This document shows, one piece after another, positions 33,608-40,333 of a stretch of DNA of 53,577 bases. Numbering within the stretch: position 1 is the stretch's first letter; each line of letters opens with the position of its first letter. The notes under the pieces are model-generated. The model was not told where the DNA came from, searched no databases, and worked only from the letters and a program-made list of their open reading frames with translations. The position numbers and the translations under genes are program-made. The stretch comes from CAYVFC01 sp964450715 (GTDB taxonomy: Bacteria; Myxococcota_A; Polyangia; Polyangiales; JAFGIB01), in assembly GCA_964450715.1 (NCBI GenBank), contig CAYVFC010000047.1, positions 1 to 53,577 on the forward strand, given 5' to 3'.

Positions 33608-34462
33608 ATGATGAAAGTGAAATTCTGGGGTGTGCGCGGTTCCACGCCGGTCGCGGGGCCGAGCACCGTCCGGTACGGTGGCAACAGCCCCTGCGTGGAG
33701 TTGAGGCTATCGAACGGCGAGCTAATCATCTTCGACGCGGGCACCGGCATCCGCCTGCTCGGGCGCCAGCTGTTGAAGAAACGAGAGCCGCTACGCTTCC
33801 ACGTGCTGCTCAGCCACGGCCATATGGACCACGTCCAGGGATTTCCTTTTTTCGGTCCGGCCTACGTGAAGCACTACCACATCACCCTGGGCGGGTGCCC
33901 CCGCGGCGGCAAGGAAGTAAAGGACATGGTCCGCCGACAGATGGGCGACATGTACTTCCCGGTCGAGTACGACGGCCTGCCCGCCCGCATGGACCAGGTG
34001 GTCTACTGCGACCAGGACGTTCTCAAAATCGGAAAGGCAAAGGTAACCGCCCAGGAGGTCAACCATCCCGGTGGCGCCGTCGCCTTCCGGGTCCAAGAGG
34101 GAAGACGGTCGGTGGTCTATATGACCGACAACGAGCTCAACGCTTCCTGGTCCGGCGCCATCGGCAGCGACCGGGCGGTGGAATTTGTCCGCGGCGCGGA
34201 TCTGCTCATTCACGACACCCAGTATTCGCCCCGCGAGTACCAGTCGCACACCCGGGGCTGGGGCCACTCCACCTACGAGGACTCGGCCGAGCTGGCGGTG
34301 CGGGGCAAGGTCAAGAAGCTTTTGATCTTCCACCATGATCCCGGCCACGACGACCGAAAGGTCGACTGGATGGTCGAAGAGACCCGGCAGAGCATCCGCA
34401 CGCGCGGAGGCCGCGGTATCGCCTGCACCGGCTCCCGGGAAGGGATGTCGCTGAAAATCTGA
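33608..34462 (+). CDS. MBL-fold metallohydrolase (GVRGSTP family)
   Basis: A 284-residue metallo-beta-lactamase-fold enzyme. The N terminus KVKFWGVRGSTPVAG is typical of the PhnP/phosphodiesterase-like branch. LIIFDAGTGIRLLG, the metal motif LLSHGHMDHVQGFPFF, VNHPGGAVAF, MTDNEL, LLIHDTQYS, the GWGHSTYEDS motif and FHHDPGHDD follow. All metal ligands are present. Substrate unknown; relatives hydrolyse phosphodiesters or cyclic nucleotides. The sulfur operon starts 168 nt downstream on the same strand, so a functional link is possible but not shown. Confidence 0.88.
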   Translation: MMKVKFWGVRGSTPVAGPSTVRYGGNSPCVELRLSNGELIIFDAGTGIRLLGRQLLKKREPLRFHVLLSHGHMDHVQGFPFFGPAYVKHYHITLGGCPRGGKEVKDMVRRQMGDMYFPVEYDGLPARMDQVVYCDQDVLKIGKAKVTAQEVNHPGGAVAFRVQEGRRSVVYMTDNELNASWSGAIGSDRAVEFVRGADLLIHDTQYSPREYQSHTRGWGHSTYEDSAELAVRGKVKKLLIFHHDPGHDDRKVDWMVEETRQSIRTRGGRGIACTGSREGMSLKI

Positions 34463-34629
34463 ATTCGCGATCCGGATGGGCGGGGTTGCAGCGGGTGGGC
34501 GGGTACGCGTCTTGCATGAATACCCTACGAACGGCGTTGCAGCCCGGTAATTCGTGCATACGGTGAAAATGAAAAGGGTTTTCGAACCAGCCCTGCAGGG
34601 CGTTGGGCCCGGAAGGGACGGATGAAGCC

Positions 34630-34851
34630 ATGAACGAGATCAAGGTCGACTGCGCCGGGGAGACCTGCCCGGTACCTCTGGTGGAAACCAGAAAAGCTAT
34701 CCGCAAGGCGGAGACGGGTGACGAGATCGAGGTTACCGGGACCCATCCCGCCTCAAAGAAAGAGATCCCCATGGCGCTCAAGGCCATGGGGCTCGAGCTG
34801 CTCGAGGTGAGCGAGGACAACGAGGTGTGGAAGATCCGCTTCCGGGTCTAG
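34630..34851 (+). CDS. tusA: TusA-family sulfur carrier protein
   Basis: A 73-residue sulfurtransferase of the TusA/SirA/YedF family. VDCAGETCPVPLVETRKAI contains the CPxP active-site motif whose Cys carries persulfide sulfur. EIPMALKAMGLELLEVSEDN and KIRFRV complete the two-layer fold. Family members accept sulfur from a cysteine desulfurase or from DsrE/rhodanese partners and pass it on. First gene of the four-gene operon; 16 nt before the DsrE-family gene. The ATG at 34630 gives the family's normal length. Confidence 0.92.
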   Translation: MNEIKVDCAGETCPVPLVETRKAIRKAETGDEIEVTGTHPASKKEIPMALKAMGLELLEVSEDNEVWKIRFRV

Positions 34852-34867
34852 GGGCAAGGAGGACGAC

Positions 34868-35287
34868 ATGGCGGACAAGGCGACTATAGTCCTTCACAGC
34901 GGCGACATGGACAAGGTGTACAGCGCGCTCATCATCGGCAACGGCGCTCTGGCCATGGGCATGGACGCCACCATTTTCTTCACCTTCTGGGGTCTGGAGC
35001 GGTTGAAGAAGGGAGGGCTGGAGAAGGGGCCGCTGTCCAAGATGAACTTCTTCGGCCTGGGCCGGTGGATGATCAAGCGGAAGATGAAGCAGAAGAACGT
35101 CGCCTCGCTGGAGCGGCTGCTGCAGGACTTCAAGGAGATGGGCGGCAAGATCCTGGCCTGCGACATGACCATGGACATCATGGGCATAGGTAAAGAGGAC
35201 CTCCGGGAAGACCTGATCGGTGACTACTGCGCGGTCGGCTCCTTCGTGGACGAGGCCAGGAATTCCAAGTTTACTCTCTTTATCTAG
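34868..35287 (+). CDS. DsrE-family (DsrE2-like) sulfur-relay protein
   Basis: A 139-residue DsrE/F/DrsH-like protein. ATIVLHSGDMDKVYSALIIG, the GALAMGMDATIFFTFWGLE strand-helix and the late ILACDMTMDIMGI segment with its Cys are typical of the DsrE2 subfamily. Such proteins are persulfide carriers that exchange sulfur with TusA in sulfur oxidisers and in tRNA thiolation. The basic segment WMIKRKMKQKN may contact TusA or a membrane. AAGGAGG precedes the start. Between tusA and the IscS-like gene with short gaps (16 and 8 nt). Confidence 0.9.
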   Translation: MADKATIVLHSGDMDKVYSALIIGNGALAMGMDATIFFTFWGLERLKKGGLEKGPLSKMNFFGLGRWMIKRKMKQKNVASLERLLQDFKEMGGKILACDMTMDIMGIGKEDLREDLIGDYCAVGSFVDEARNSKFTLFI

Positions 35288-35295
35288 GTGCGATC

Positions 35296-36477
35296 ATGGA
35301 AACCAAGCGAATATACCTGGACAATGCCGCGGCCACCCGGCTGGACGAACGGGTGCTGGAGGCCATGAAGCCCATCTACTTCGACAACTACGCGGTGGCC
35401 ACCTCCGAGTTCGCCTACACCCAGGGCATCGAGGCCCGCGAAGCGCTGGATGCCGCCCGCGCCGACCTGGCCGGGCAGCTCGGAGCCGGGGCCGAGGAGC
35501 TCATTTTCACCTCGGGCGATACCGAGGCGTCCAACATCGCCATCAAGGGAGCCGCGCTCGCCTTGGGCAACAAGAAGGGCAAGCACATAATCGTCTCCGC
35601 CATCGAGGACTTCTCCGTACTCAACAGCGCTCGGGCGCTGGAGCGTCAGGGGTTCGAGGTCACTCAGCTAAAAGTGGACGGCGAGGGTCTGGTCGATCCC
35701 GGCGATCTGGAAAAGGCCATCACCGACAAGACCATCCTGGTCTCCATCCAACACTCCAACCAGGAGATCGGCACGGTGCAGGACATCGCCCGGCTGGCCG
35801 CCATCGCCGGGCAGAAGGGCGCTCTGTTCCACACCGACGCCACCCACACCTTCAAGCGTTTACCGCTCGACGTCGGCAAGATCCCCGCCGACCTGGTGAC
35901 TATCTCGGCCCACACCATCCACGGCCCCAAGGGGATCGGCGCGCTGTATATCCGCGAGGGGACCGAGCTCGGCAAGTGGATGGACGGGGGCTTCCAGGAG
36001 TTCGACCATCGCGCGGGTCTGGAGAACATCCCCGGGGCGGTGGGCTTCGCCAGGGCCGCGGAGCTGGTCACGCCCGAGGAGAACGCGCGGATCGGGGCCA
36101 TGCGGGACCGGCTCATCGACCGCATGCTCGCTGAGGTGCCGGACACCATCCTCAACGGCTCGCGCCAGCAGCGGGTGCCGCAGAACGCCAACATCACTTT
36201 TCACTACGTGGAGGGTGAGTCGGTCACCCTGCACCTGGATATGAGGGGATTCGCCGTCAGCACCGGTTCGGCTTGCTTCAGCCGCTCGCTGCAGGGAAGC
36301 CACGTCATCATGGGCATCGGCGGCGACCACGAGAGAGCGCACGGCTCCATTCGCTTTACCTTCGGACGTTACAACCAGCAATCGGATGTGGACGCCATCG
36401 TCGGCGCGCTCGGCGAGGTGGTCGCCGAGCTGAGAAAGATCAGCCCGCTGGGAAAGCGGACAGAAAAGGAGGGCTAG
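35296..36477 (+). CDS. Cysteine-desulfurase homologue without the PLP lysine
   Basis: A 393-residue protein aligning along its length with NifS/IscS: IYLDNAAATRLDERVLEAM, FTSGDTEASNIAIKG, SNQEIGTVQDIARLAA, FHTDAT and SIRFTFGRY. The lysine that forms the Schiff base with PLP (SGHK in E. coli IscS) is Thr207 here (SAHTIHGPKG). The PLP-stacking His is Asp105 (SAIEDFSV) and the Gln of DATQ is His184. The persulfide Cys is kept (Cys327, STGSACFSR). The codon is ACC, two changes from a Lys codon. Classical PLP desulfuration looks impossible. An Archaeoglobus IscS lacking this lysine is a known parallel. It may scaffold Fe-S assembly on IscU, fed by TusA/DsrE. Its last bases provide GGAGG for the next gene. 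Confidence 0.85.
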   Translation: METKRIYLDNAAATRLDERVLEAMKPIYFDNYAVATSEFAYTQGIEAREALDAARADLAGQLGAGAEELIFTSGDTEASNIAIKGAALALGNKKGKHIIVSAIEDFSVLNSARALERQGFEVTQLKVDGEGLVDPGDLEKAITDKTILVSIQHSNQEIGTVQDIARLAAIAGQKGALFHTDATHTFKRLPLDVGKIPADLVTISAHTIHGPKGIGALYIREGTELGKWMDGGFQEFDHRAGLENIPGAVGFARAAELVTPEENARIGAMRDRLIDRMLAEVPDTILNGSRQQRVPQNANITFHYVEGESVTLHLDMRGFAVSTGSACFSRSLQGSHVIMGIGGDHERAHGSIRFTFGRYNQQSDVDAIVGALGEVVAELRKISPLGKRTEKEG

Positions 36478-36479
36478 CC

Positions 36480-37115
36480 ATGCCGCTACCGTACAGCGAT
36501 AAGGTCCTGGAGCATTTCCGCAATCCCCGCAACGTGGGCCAGCTGGAGAATCCCGACGGCAAGGCCACCGAGGGCAGCCCGGCCTGCGGTGACATGGTTG
36601 CGGTCTCCATCAACGTCAACCCCGAAACCCAGGTCATCGACGACATCAAGTTCGAGTCCTATGGCTGCGCTTCCAACATCGCCACCGGTTCCATCATCAC
36701 CGAGCTGGCCAAGGGCAAGACGGTGCAGGAGGCCAAGAAGATCGACTGGCGCACCGCCTCGGAGGCGCTGGGCGGGCTACCCAAGATAAAATCCCACTGC
36801 TCGGTGCTGGCCGTGGAGGGTTTAAGGGCCGCCATCACCAACTACGAGGAGAAGCACGGCCTGGTAAAGGAGCACAAACCCACCACCCTGGAGGTGATCC
36901 ACCGTCGCCTGCGCAAGGTGATGAATCCCATGGCGGGTCTGGACATCGAGCGCACACACATCGTCAACGACGTCAAGCTAGAGGACGGCGTGGTGACCAT
37001 CGATATCGACTTGCCCGCAACTCACCAGTTCGCCAATTCTATCAAGGAAGAGATCAAGGAAAAGGTCGAGACCCTTTGGGACATCAAAGAAGTGAACGTC
37101 CACTTCAAGGATTGA
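36480..37115 (+). CDS. IscU-like Fe-S scaffold fused to a MIP18/DUF59-like domain
   Basis: A 211-residue fusion. Residues 1-135 are an IscU/NifU-N scaffold with all cluster ligands: SPACGDMVAV (Cys and Asp), YGCASNIATGS and LPKIKSHCSVLAVEGLRAAI. Residues about 139-211 match the MIP18/SufT-like DUF59 fold (LEVIHRRLRKVMNPMAGLDI, VTIDIDLPATHQFANSIKEE, DIKEVNVHF). In this second domain the usual Cys (TxxxCP) is replaced by LPATHQF and the DPE motif by NPM. DUF59 proteins help deliver Fe-S clusters, so the fusion may join assembly and delivery in one chain. GGAGG seven bases upstream; two-base gap to the IscS-like gene. Confidence 0.88.
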   Translation: MPLPYSDKVLEHFRNPRNVGQLENPDGKATEGSPACGDMVAVSINVNPETQVIDDIKFESYGCASNIATGSIITELAKGKTVQEAKKIDWRTASEALGGLPKIKSHCSVLAVEGLRAAITNYEEKHGLVKEHKPTTLEVIHRRLRKVMNPMAGLDIERTHIVNDVKLEDGVVTIDIDLPATHQFANSIKEEIKEKVETLWDIKEVNVHFKD

Positions 37116-37157
37116 GTGCCAGGCCCGCCCCGATAAATGAAAGGTTGCCGCGGTAGC

Positions 37158-37183
37158 CGTAGGGGAGGGGCTTGCCCCCTCCC
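37158..37183 (+). terminator. GC hairpin after the sulfur operon
   Basis: GGGAGGGG...CCCCCTCCC (37163-37183, loop CTTG) lies about 45 nt after the fusion-gene stop. It can end the operon transcript, though no long T-run follows. It shares the GTAGGGG...TTG start of the repeats at 21638 and 38739 and may be a short member of that family. Confidence 0.55.
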
Positions 37184-37314
37184 GTTCTCGCTCGCCTTCT
37201 GGGCGTCCGGCCCCCTTTCGTCTCGACCCGGCCTCGTTGTATCCTCGATCTTGGTCATCGAACCGCTTGCTTCGTCTCCGAGTCAGCGGCGTAAACAGTA
37301 GGAAGTTGGCTTCA

Positions 37315-37998
37315 ATGACGAAAAAACCCCCCCCGCTGTTCGTATTCGTGCCCTCCCTCTCGGCGGTACTGGCGAACAAAGAGCAGGCCAAGGGGAGACC
37401 TCTCACATACGAAGAAGTCCTCGAAACCAGAGACACTGCCACCTGTATGGCGATGTCGGAGGAAGAAGCGAAGAAAGTAGAAGAGAAACGAGGATACAAA
37501 GATATCGACCCCGCGAATATCTGGCAGGAATGGCAGCGGGTCAGAAACGAGCCCGATGAAAAGCCCGAAGAAGATCGGGGTCCCAGGTTCGCTACCATCG
37601 CCAGTAATGAACCGAATTATCGACGGACCATCGAGGACGCGCGAAGCAGGCTCGATGAGTTCAGGCAAATGCTTCCCTCCGACGGAACGCCCAGGCAACG
37701 GGCGATGGTCAAGATGAAACTCTCACGAGAGGGTGAAAAGCACTACCTGTGGTTGTGCAACGTGAGAAAGCAAGGGCCGGATTTCGTCGGGGAGTTTCAC
37801 GAGATACCGGCCGCGCTTCAACAGTACGGGGTGGGAGACGAGATAGAGGTGAAGGAGGAAGAAGTACTCGACTGGATGGTGAACGAGGAAGGGGATCTCT
37901 ACGGAGGGTTTTCCTTGCGGTACCGGCGCTCGTTGCTGGAAGACGAGGAAGAAAAGAGGCAATACGACGAACATATCGGCGTCAAACGGTATTGTTGA
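37315..37998 (+). CDS. DUF2314-domain protein
   Basis: A 227-residue cytoplasmic protein. The C-terminal part (about 130-215) matches DUF2314: MVKMKLSREGEKHYLWLCNV, DFVGEFHEIPAALQQYGVGD and VLDWMVNEEGDLYGGFSLRY. The N-terminal half is acidic and helical (MSEEEAKKVEEKRGYKDI) with no family I recognise. The gene is visibly less GC-rich than its neighbours and sits next to a vapBC module, so it may have been acquired. Start: ATG at 37315, chosen over one at 37237 that lacks a ribosome-binding site. Function unknown. Confidence 0.7.
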   Translation: MTKKPPPLFVFVPSLSAVLANKEQAKGRPLTYEEVLETRDTATCMAMSEEEAKKVEEKRGYKDIDPANIWQEWQRVRNEPDEKPEEDRGPRFATIASNEPNYRRTIEDARSRLDEFRQMLPSDGTPRQRAMVKMKLSREGEKHYLWLCNVRKQGPDFVGEFHEIPAALQQYGVGDEIEVKEEEVLDWMVNEEGDLYGGFSLRYRRSLLEDEEEKRQYDEHIGVKRYC

Positions 37999-38005
37999 AT
38001 AGAGT

Positions 38006-38410
38006 TCACTTCGCCGCCAGCGCGAACCCCGCCTCGACGAAGTGGTTGTCGAAGGTCAAGGCGCGGGTGATGCCCAGATCGCGCATCACGATGAAGGAGG
38101 CGGCATCGCATAGTGACAGCTTGGGATCGGCATTGCGCACGAACTCCCGCCAGGCGCTGTCGAACTGCGAACGATCGAGGGCGACGACCTCGATGGATGC
38201 GCTTTTCAGTATGGCCTCCCCTGCTTGACGGGAAAGCGCCCATCCGTCCCGACGGCGGATAAAGGTCACCGTTTCCGCGACGACGAGCTGGGTGGTGACG
38301 AGCCTCTCCCGCGCCCGGACGATCGCTTTCCACGCTTGCGCTGCTTTCGAGTGGCGGGCGTCTCGTAGGTCAAAGGCGGCGATGAATCCGGAGCTGTCGG
38401 CGAAGACCAC
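38006..38410 (-). CDS. vapC: VapC-type PIN-domain toxin
   Basis: A 134-residue PIN-domain ribonuclease. VFADSSGFIAAFDLRD gives the first Asp, TQLVVAETVTFI the Glu, KLSLCDAASFIVMRD the third acidic residue and LTFDNHF the last, so the active site is complete. The GTG start at 38410 has CAGGAGGG upstream. It overlaps the antitoxin frame by 145 bases. Stops eight bases from the convergent DUF2314 gene. Confidence 0.85.
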   Translation of the reverse strand: MVFADSSGFIAAFDLRDARHSKAAQAWKAIVRARERLVTTQLVVAETVTFIRRRDGWALSRQAGEAILKSASIEVVALDRSQFDSAWREFVRNADPKLSLCDAASFIVMRDLGITRALTFDNHFVEAGFALAAK

Positions 38411-38685
38411 GGATCGGTTCCCTCCTGGTAAACGGTCTGGTCGATGGCGTCGTCCAGATCGACGCCGTCGGGTAGCGGCGGCAGCCCGAGCCGGCCGATC
38501 AACCCGAACGCCGGGTCGCCTTCCCAGTCCGCTTCACCCTGCGCCGTTTCGCTATCGACGTAGCGGACCAGCGCGTCTCGAACCACGGCGGCCAGCGAGA
38601 CGCCCTTGCGTCGCGCCAGATCGGTCGCCGTCCGGTGCTGTTCCTCGGTGAGATAAATCTGGGTGCGTTTTTCGGTCGAGGCCAA
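38266..38685 (-). CDS. vapB: Ribbon-helix-helix antitoxin with unusually long overlap into vapC
   Basis: A protein with an N-terminal CopG/RHH domain (RTQIYLTEEQHRTATDLARR, KGVSLAAVVRDALVRYVD) and a toxin-binding tail (GLPPLPDGVDLDDAIDQTVY). Antitoxins of this type usually stop near here, just before the toxin start. Here the frame continues for 48 codons inside vapC, giving a Ser/Pro/Arg-rich extension of low complexity. Either the native stop was lost by mutation or the extension is real. TTG start with GAGGG seven bases upstream. A palindromic operator lies upstream. Confidence 0.7.
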   Translation of the reverse strand: MASTEKRTQIYLTEEQHRTATDLARRKGVSLAAVVRDALVRYVDSETAQGEADWEGDPAFGLIGRLGLPPLPDGVDLDDAIDQTVYQEGTDPWSSPTAPDSSPPLTYETPATRKQRKRGKRSSGRGRGSSPPSSSSRKR

Positions 38686-38707
38686 GGCGTTGCCCTCTTA
38701 CATTATT

Positions 38708-38746
38708 TTATTACATCATGATGTAATAACGGCTGGGCGCTGTCAA
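38708..38746 (-). promoter_or_regulatory. vapBC promoter with 22-bp palindromic operator
   Basis: On the minus strand a consensus -35 TTGACA (38741-38746) is followed after 17 nt by CATCAT (38718-38723) as the -10. The perfect palindrome TTATTACATCA/TGATGTAATAA (38708-38729) covers the -10, as expected for autorepression by an RHH antitoxin. Its AT-rich core stands out from the GC-rich surroundings. Confidence 0.75.
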
Positions 38747-38822
38747 GGCTTGCGCAAGCCCCTCCCCTACGTTTGCGCGCATCGATGGTCGTAGTGGCGG
38801 GCCTTGCGCCCGCCCCGCTTAA
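38739..38822. repeat. Dispersed GTAGGGGCGGGCC palindrome, copy 2
   Basis: CAAGCCCCTCCCCTACG (38754-38770), then GTAGTGGCGGGCCTTGCGCCCGCC (38792-38815, in two arms around TTGC), arranged like copy 1 at 21638-21706. It overlaps the upstream end of the vapBC promoter. A perfect TTACCC-GG-GGGTAA palindrome (38830-38843) just beyond it could be an operator for the chaperone/two-component operon. Confidence 0.55.
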
Positions 38823-38952
38823 CAAAACTTTACCCGGGGGTAAGACGGCCGAAAAACGGGGGTTCCATCCTGATAGTCGAGGCGGCGATCGAGGCCGCCG
38901 AGACTTGAACCTTGGACCGTTACTGAAGGTCCAGAAACACGGGAGGAACAAG

Positions 38953-39543
38953 ATGGCTGACACGAATGGATCGAACGAGGAAAGAAACCAGTACCAATCA
39001 CCGACCGGGTCTGATGCCGCTACCGGGGACAACCGGAAACCGCGTTGGACCCGACGGTGGCTGCTGTACGCGCTGGTGCCGGTGACCGCGGCCTTGGTGG
39101 CGAGCGCGGTCGTGCTGCCGCGGGCGGCGGCCTGGGGCGGGTGGTCCGGCGGCGGATTTCACCACGGGTTTCACCACGGCGGGCACCCGGACCTGAGCCA
39201 ACCCGAGGCGCGTGAACGGATCGAGCGGCGGCTGACCTTCGTGCTCGAGCAGCTGGACGCGAACGAGCAGCAGCAGCAGGCGATTAAGGCGATCGTCGAG
39301 CGGTCGCTGGACGAGATGGCGGCGCTGCACGAGCGGGGCCACGCGTTGCGCGACCGCTTCGGCGCGGCGTTGCTCGGCGAGCAGGTGGACCGCCAGGAGC
39401 TGGAGCAGGCCCGGCAGCAGCTACGGGAGCTTACCGACCAGGGCAGCCGGCTCGCGGTCGAACGTCTGGCCGAGATCTCGGAGGTGCTGACGCCCGAGCA
39501 GCGCGCCCGCATCTACGACTTCATCGAGGCGGTTCACCGGTAA
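38953..39543 (+). CDS. Spy/CpxP-like periplasmic stress chaperone
   Basis: A 196-residue protein with an N-terminal membrane anchor or uncleaved signal (WLLYALVPVTAALVASAVVL). A His/Gly-rich stretch (GGFHHGFHHGGH) that could bind metal follows, then the Spy/CpxP helical fold (RRLTFVLEQLDANEQQQQAI...ERLAEISEVLTPEQRARIYD) with one LTxxQ-type motif. Start fixed by GGGAGGAAC before the ATG at 38953. Followed 78 nt later by an OmpR-type regulator and its kinase, the cpxP-cpxR-cpxA logic: the chaperone probably reports envelope or metal stress to the kinase. Confidence 0.82.
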   Translation: MADTNGSNEERNQYQSPTGSDAATGDNRKPRWTRRWLLYALVPVTAALVASAVVLPRAAAWGGWSGGGFHHGFHHGGHPDLSQPEARERIERRLTFVLEQLDANEQQQQAIKAIVERSLDEMAALHERGHALRDRFGAALLGEQVDRQELEQARQQLRELTDQGSRLAVERLAEISEVLTPEQRARIYDFIEAVHR

Positions 39544-39621
39544 GGCATGTTGCCTGGTATACTCGGCGCGGAAAACGCCCGGCGGGTCGAGGCAGCCCGC
39601 CGGGCGCGAACGCTTCCCGCC

Positions 39622-40329
39622 ATGACCCATCGCCTGCTCATCGTCGACGACGACGAACGGCTCGCCGCCATGCTCTCCGAGTACCTCTCGGGCCACGGCT
39701 TCCGGGTCGAGTGCCGCGGCGATGCCACCGGTGGCTTGCGAGCGTTGCGGGCGGGAGGCGCCGAGGCGTTCGACGCCGTGGTATTGGACGTCATGCTGCC
39801 CGACCGGGACGGCTTCGAGGTCTGCCGTGAGATACGGGCCGGCGGCTCCGCGGTGCCCATCCTGATGCTGACCGCGCGCGGTGAAGAGACCGACCGTATC
39901 GTGGGGCTAGAGCTGGGCGCGGACGACTACCTGCCCAAGCCCTTCAATCCGCGGGAGCTTCTGGCACGGTTGAAGGCCATCCTGCGCCGACGTTCCCCGG
40001 CCGCCGGGCCGTCCGGCGTGATGCGCTTTGGACCGCTGGTTATCGACCGGGGCGCCCGTCAGGCGACCCTGCACGGCAAGCGCTGCGATCTGACCAGCCA
40101 CCAGTTCGCGCTTCTGGTAGCGCTGGCCGAGCGGGCGGGCAGGGTGCAGAGCCGCGAGCAGCTGATGGAAGCGGTGCGCGGCGAGACGCTGGAGGCGTTT
40201 GACCGAAGTATCGACGTACATATCTCCCGTATCCGGGCCGCTATCGAACAGGACCCGCGCCACCCCAGGCGTATCCGCACCGTGCGCTCGGTGGGTTACG
40301 TCTTCGCCGTCCCGGACGAAGAGAGCTGA
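39622..40329 (+). CDS. OmpR-family response regulator, CpxR-like
   Basis: A 235-residue regulator. The receiver domain has LLIVDDDERLA (acidic triad), the phospho-acceptor in AVVLDVMLPDRDG, LTARG and YLPKPFNPRELL. The C-terminal winged helix (LTSHQFALLVALAERAGRVQ, SREQLME, SIDVHISRIRAAIEQDPRHP, IRTVRSVGYVF) is complete. ATG at 39622 removes a 25-residue spurious extension. Its stop is four bases before the kinase start, so the two are cotranscribed. Confidence 0.93.
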   Translation: MTHRLLIVDDDERLAAMLSEYLSGHGFRVECRGDATGGLRALRAGGAEAFDAVVLDVMLPDRDGFEVCREIRAGGSAVPILMLTARGEETDRIVGLELGADDYLPKPFNPRELLARLKAILRRRSPAAGPSGVMRFGPLVIDRGARQATLHGKRCDLTSHQFALLVALAERAGRVQSREQLMEAVRGETLEAFDRSIDVHISRIRAAIEQDPRHPRRIRTVRSVGYVFAVPDEES

Positions 40330-40333
40330 CCGC

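Noticed and set aside
34603..34629. Extended TusA start
   Set aside because: The nine extra codons are outside the family length; the ATG at 34630 starts the conserved fold.
35911..35925. Sequencing error as the reason for the missing PLP lysine
   Set aside because: The codon is ACC, two substitutions from a lysine codon. Other PLP-contact residues (Asp105, His184) are also changed while the frame and the rest of the fold are intact.
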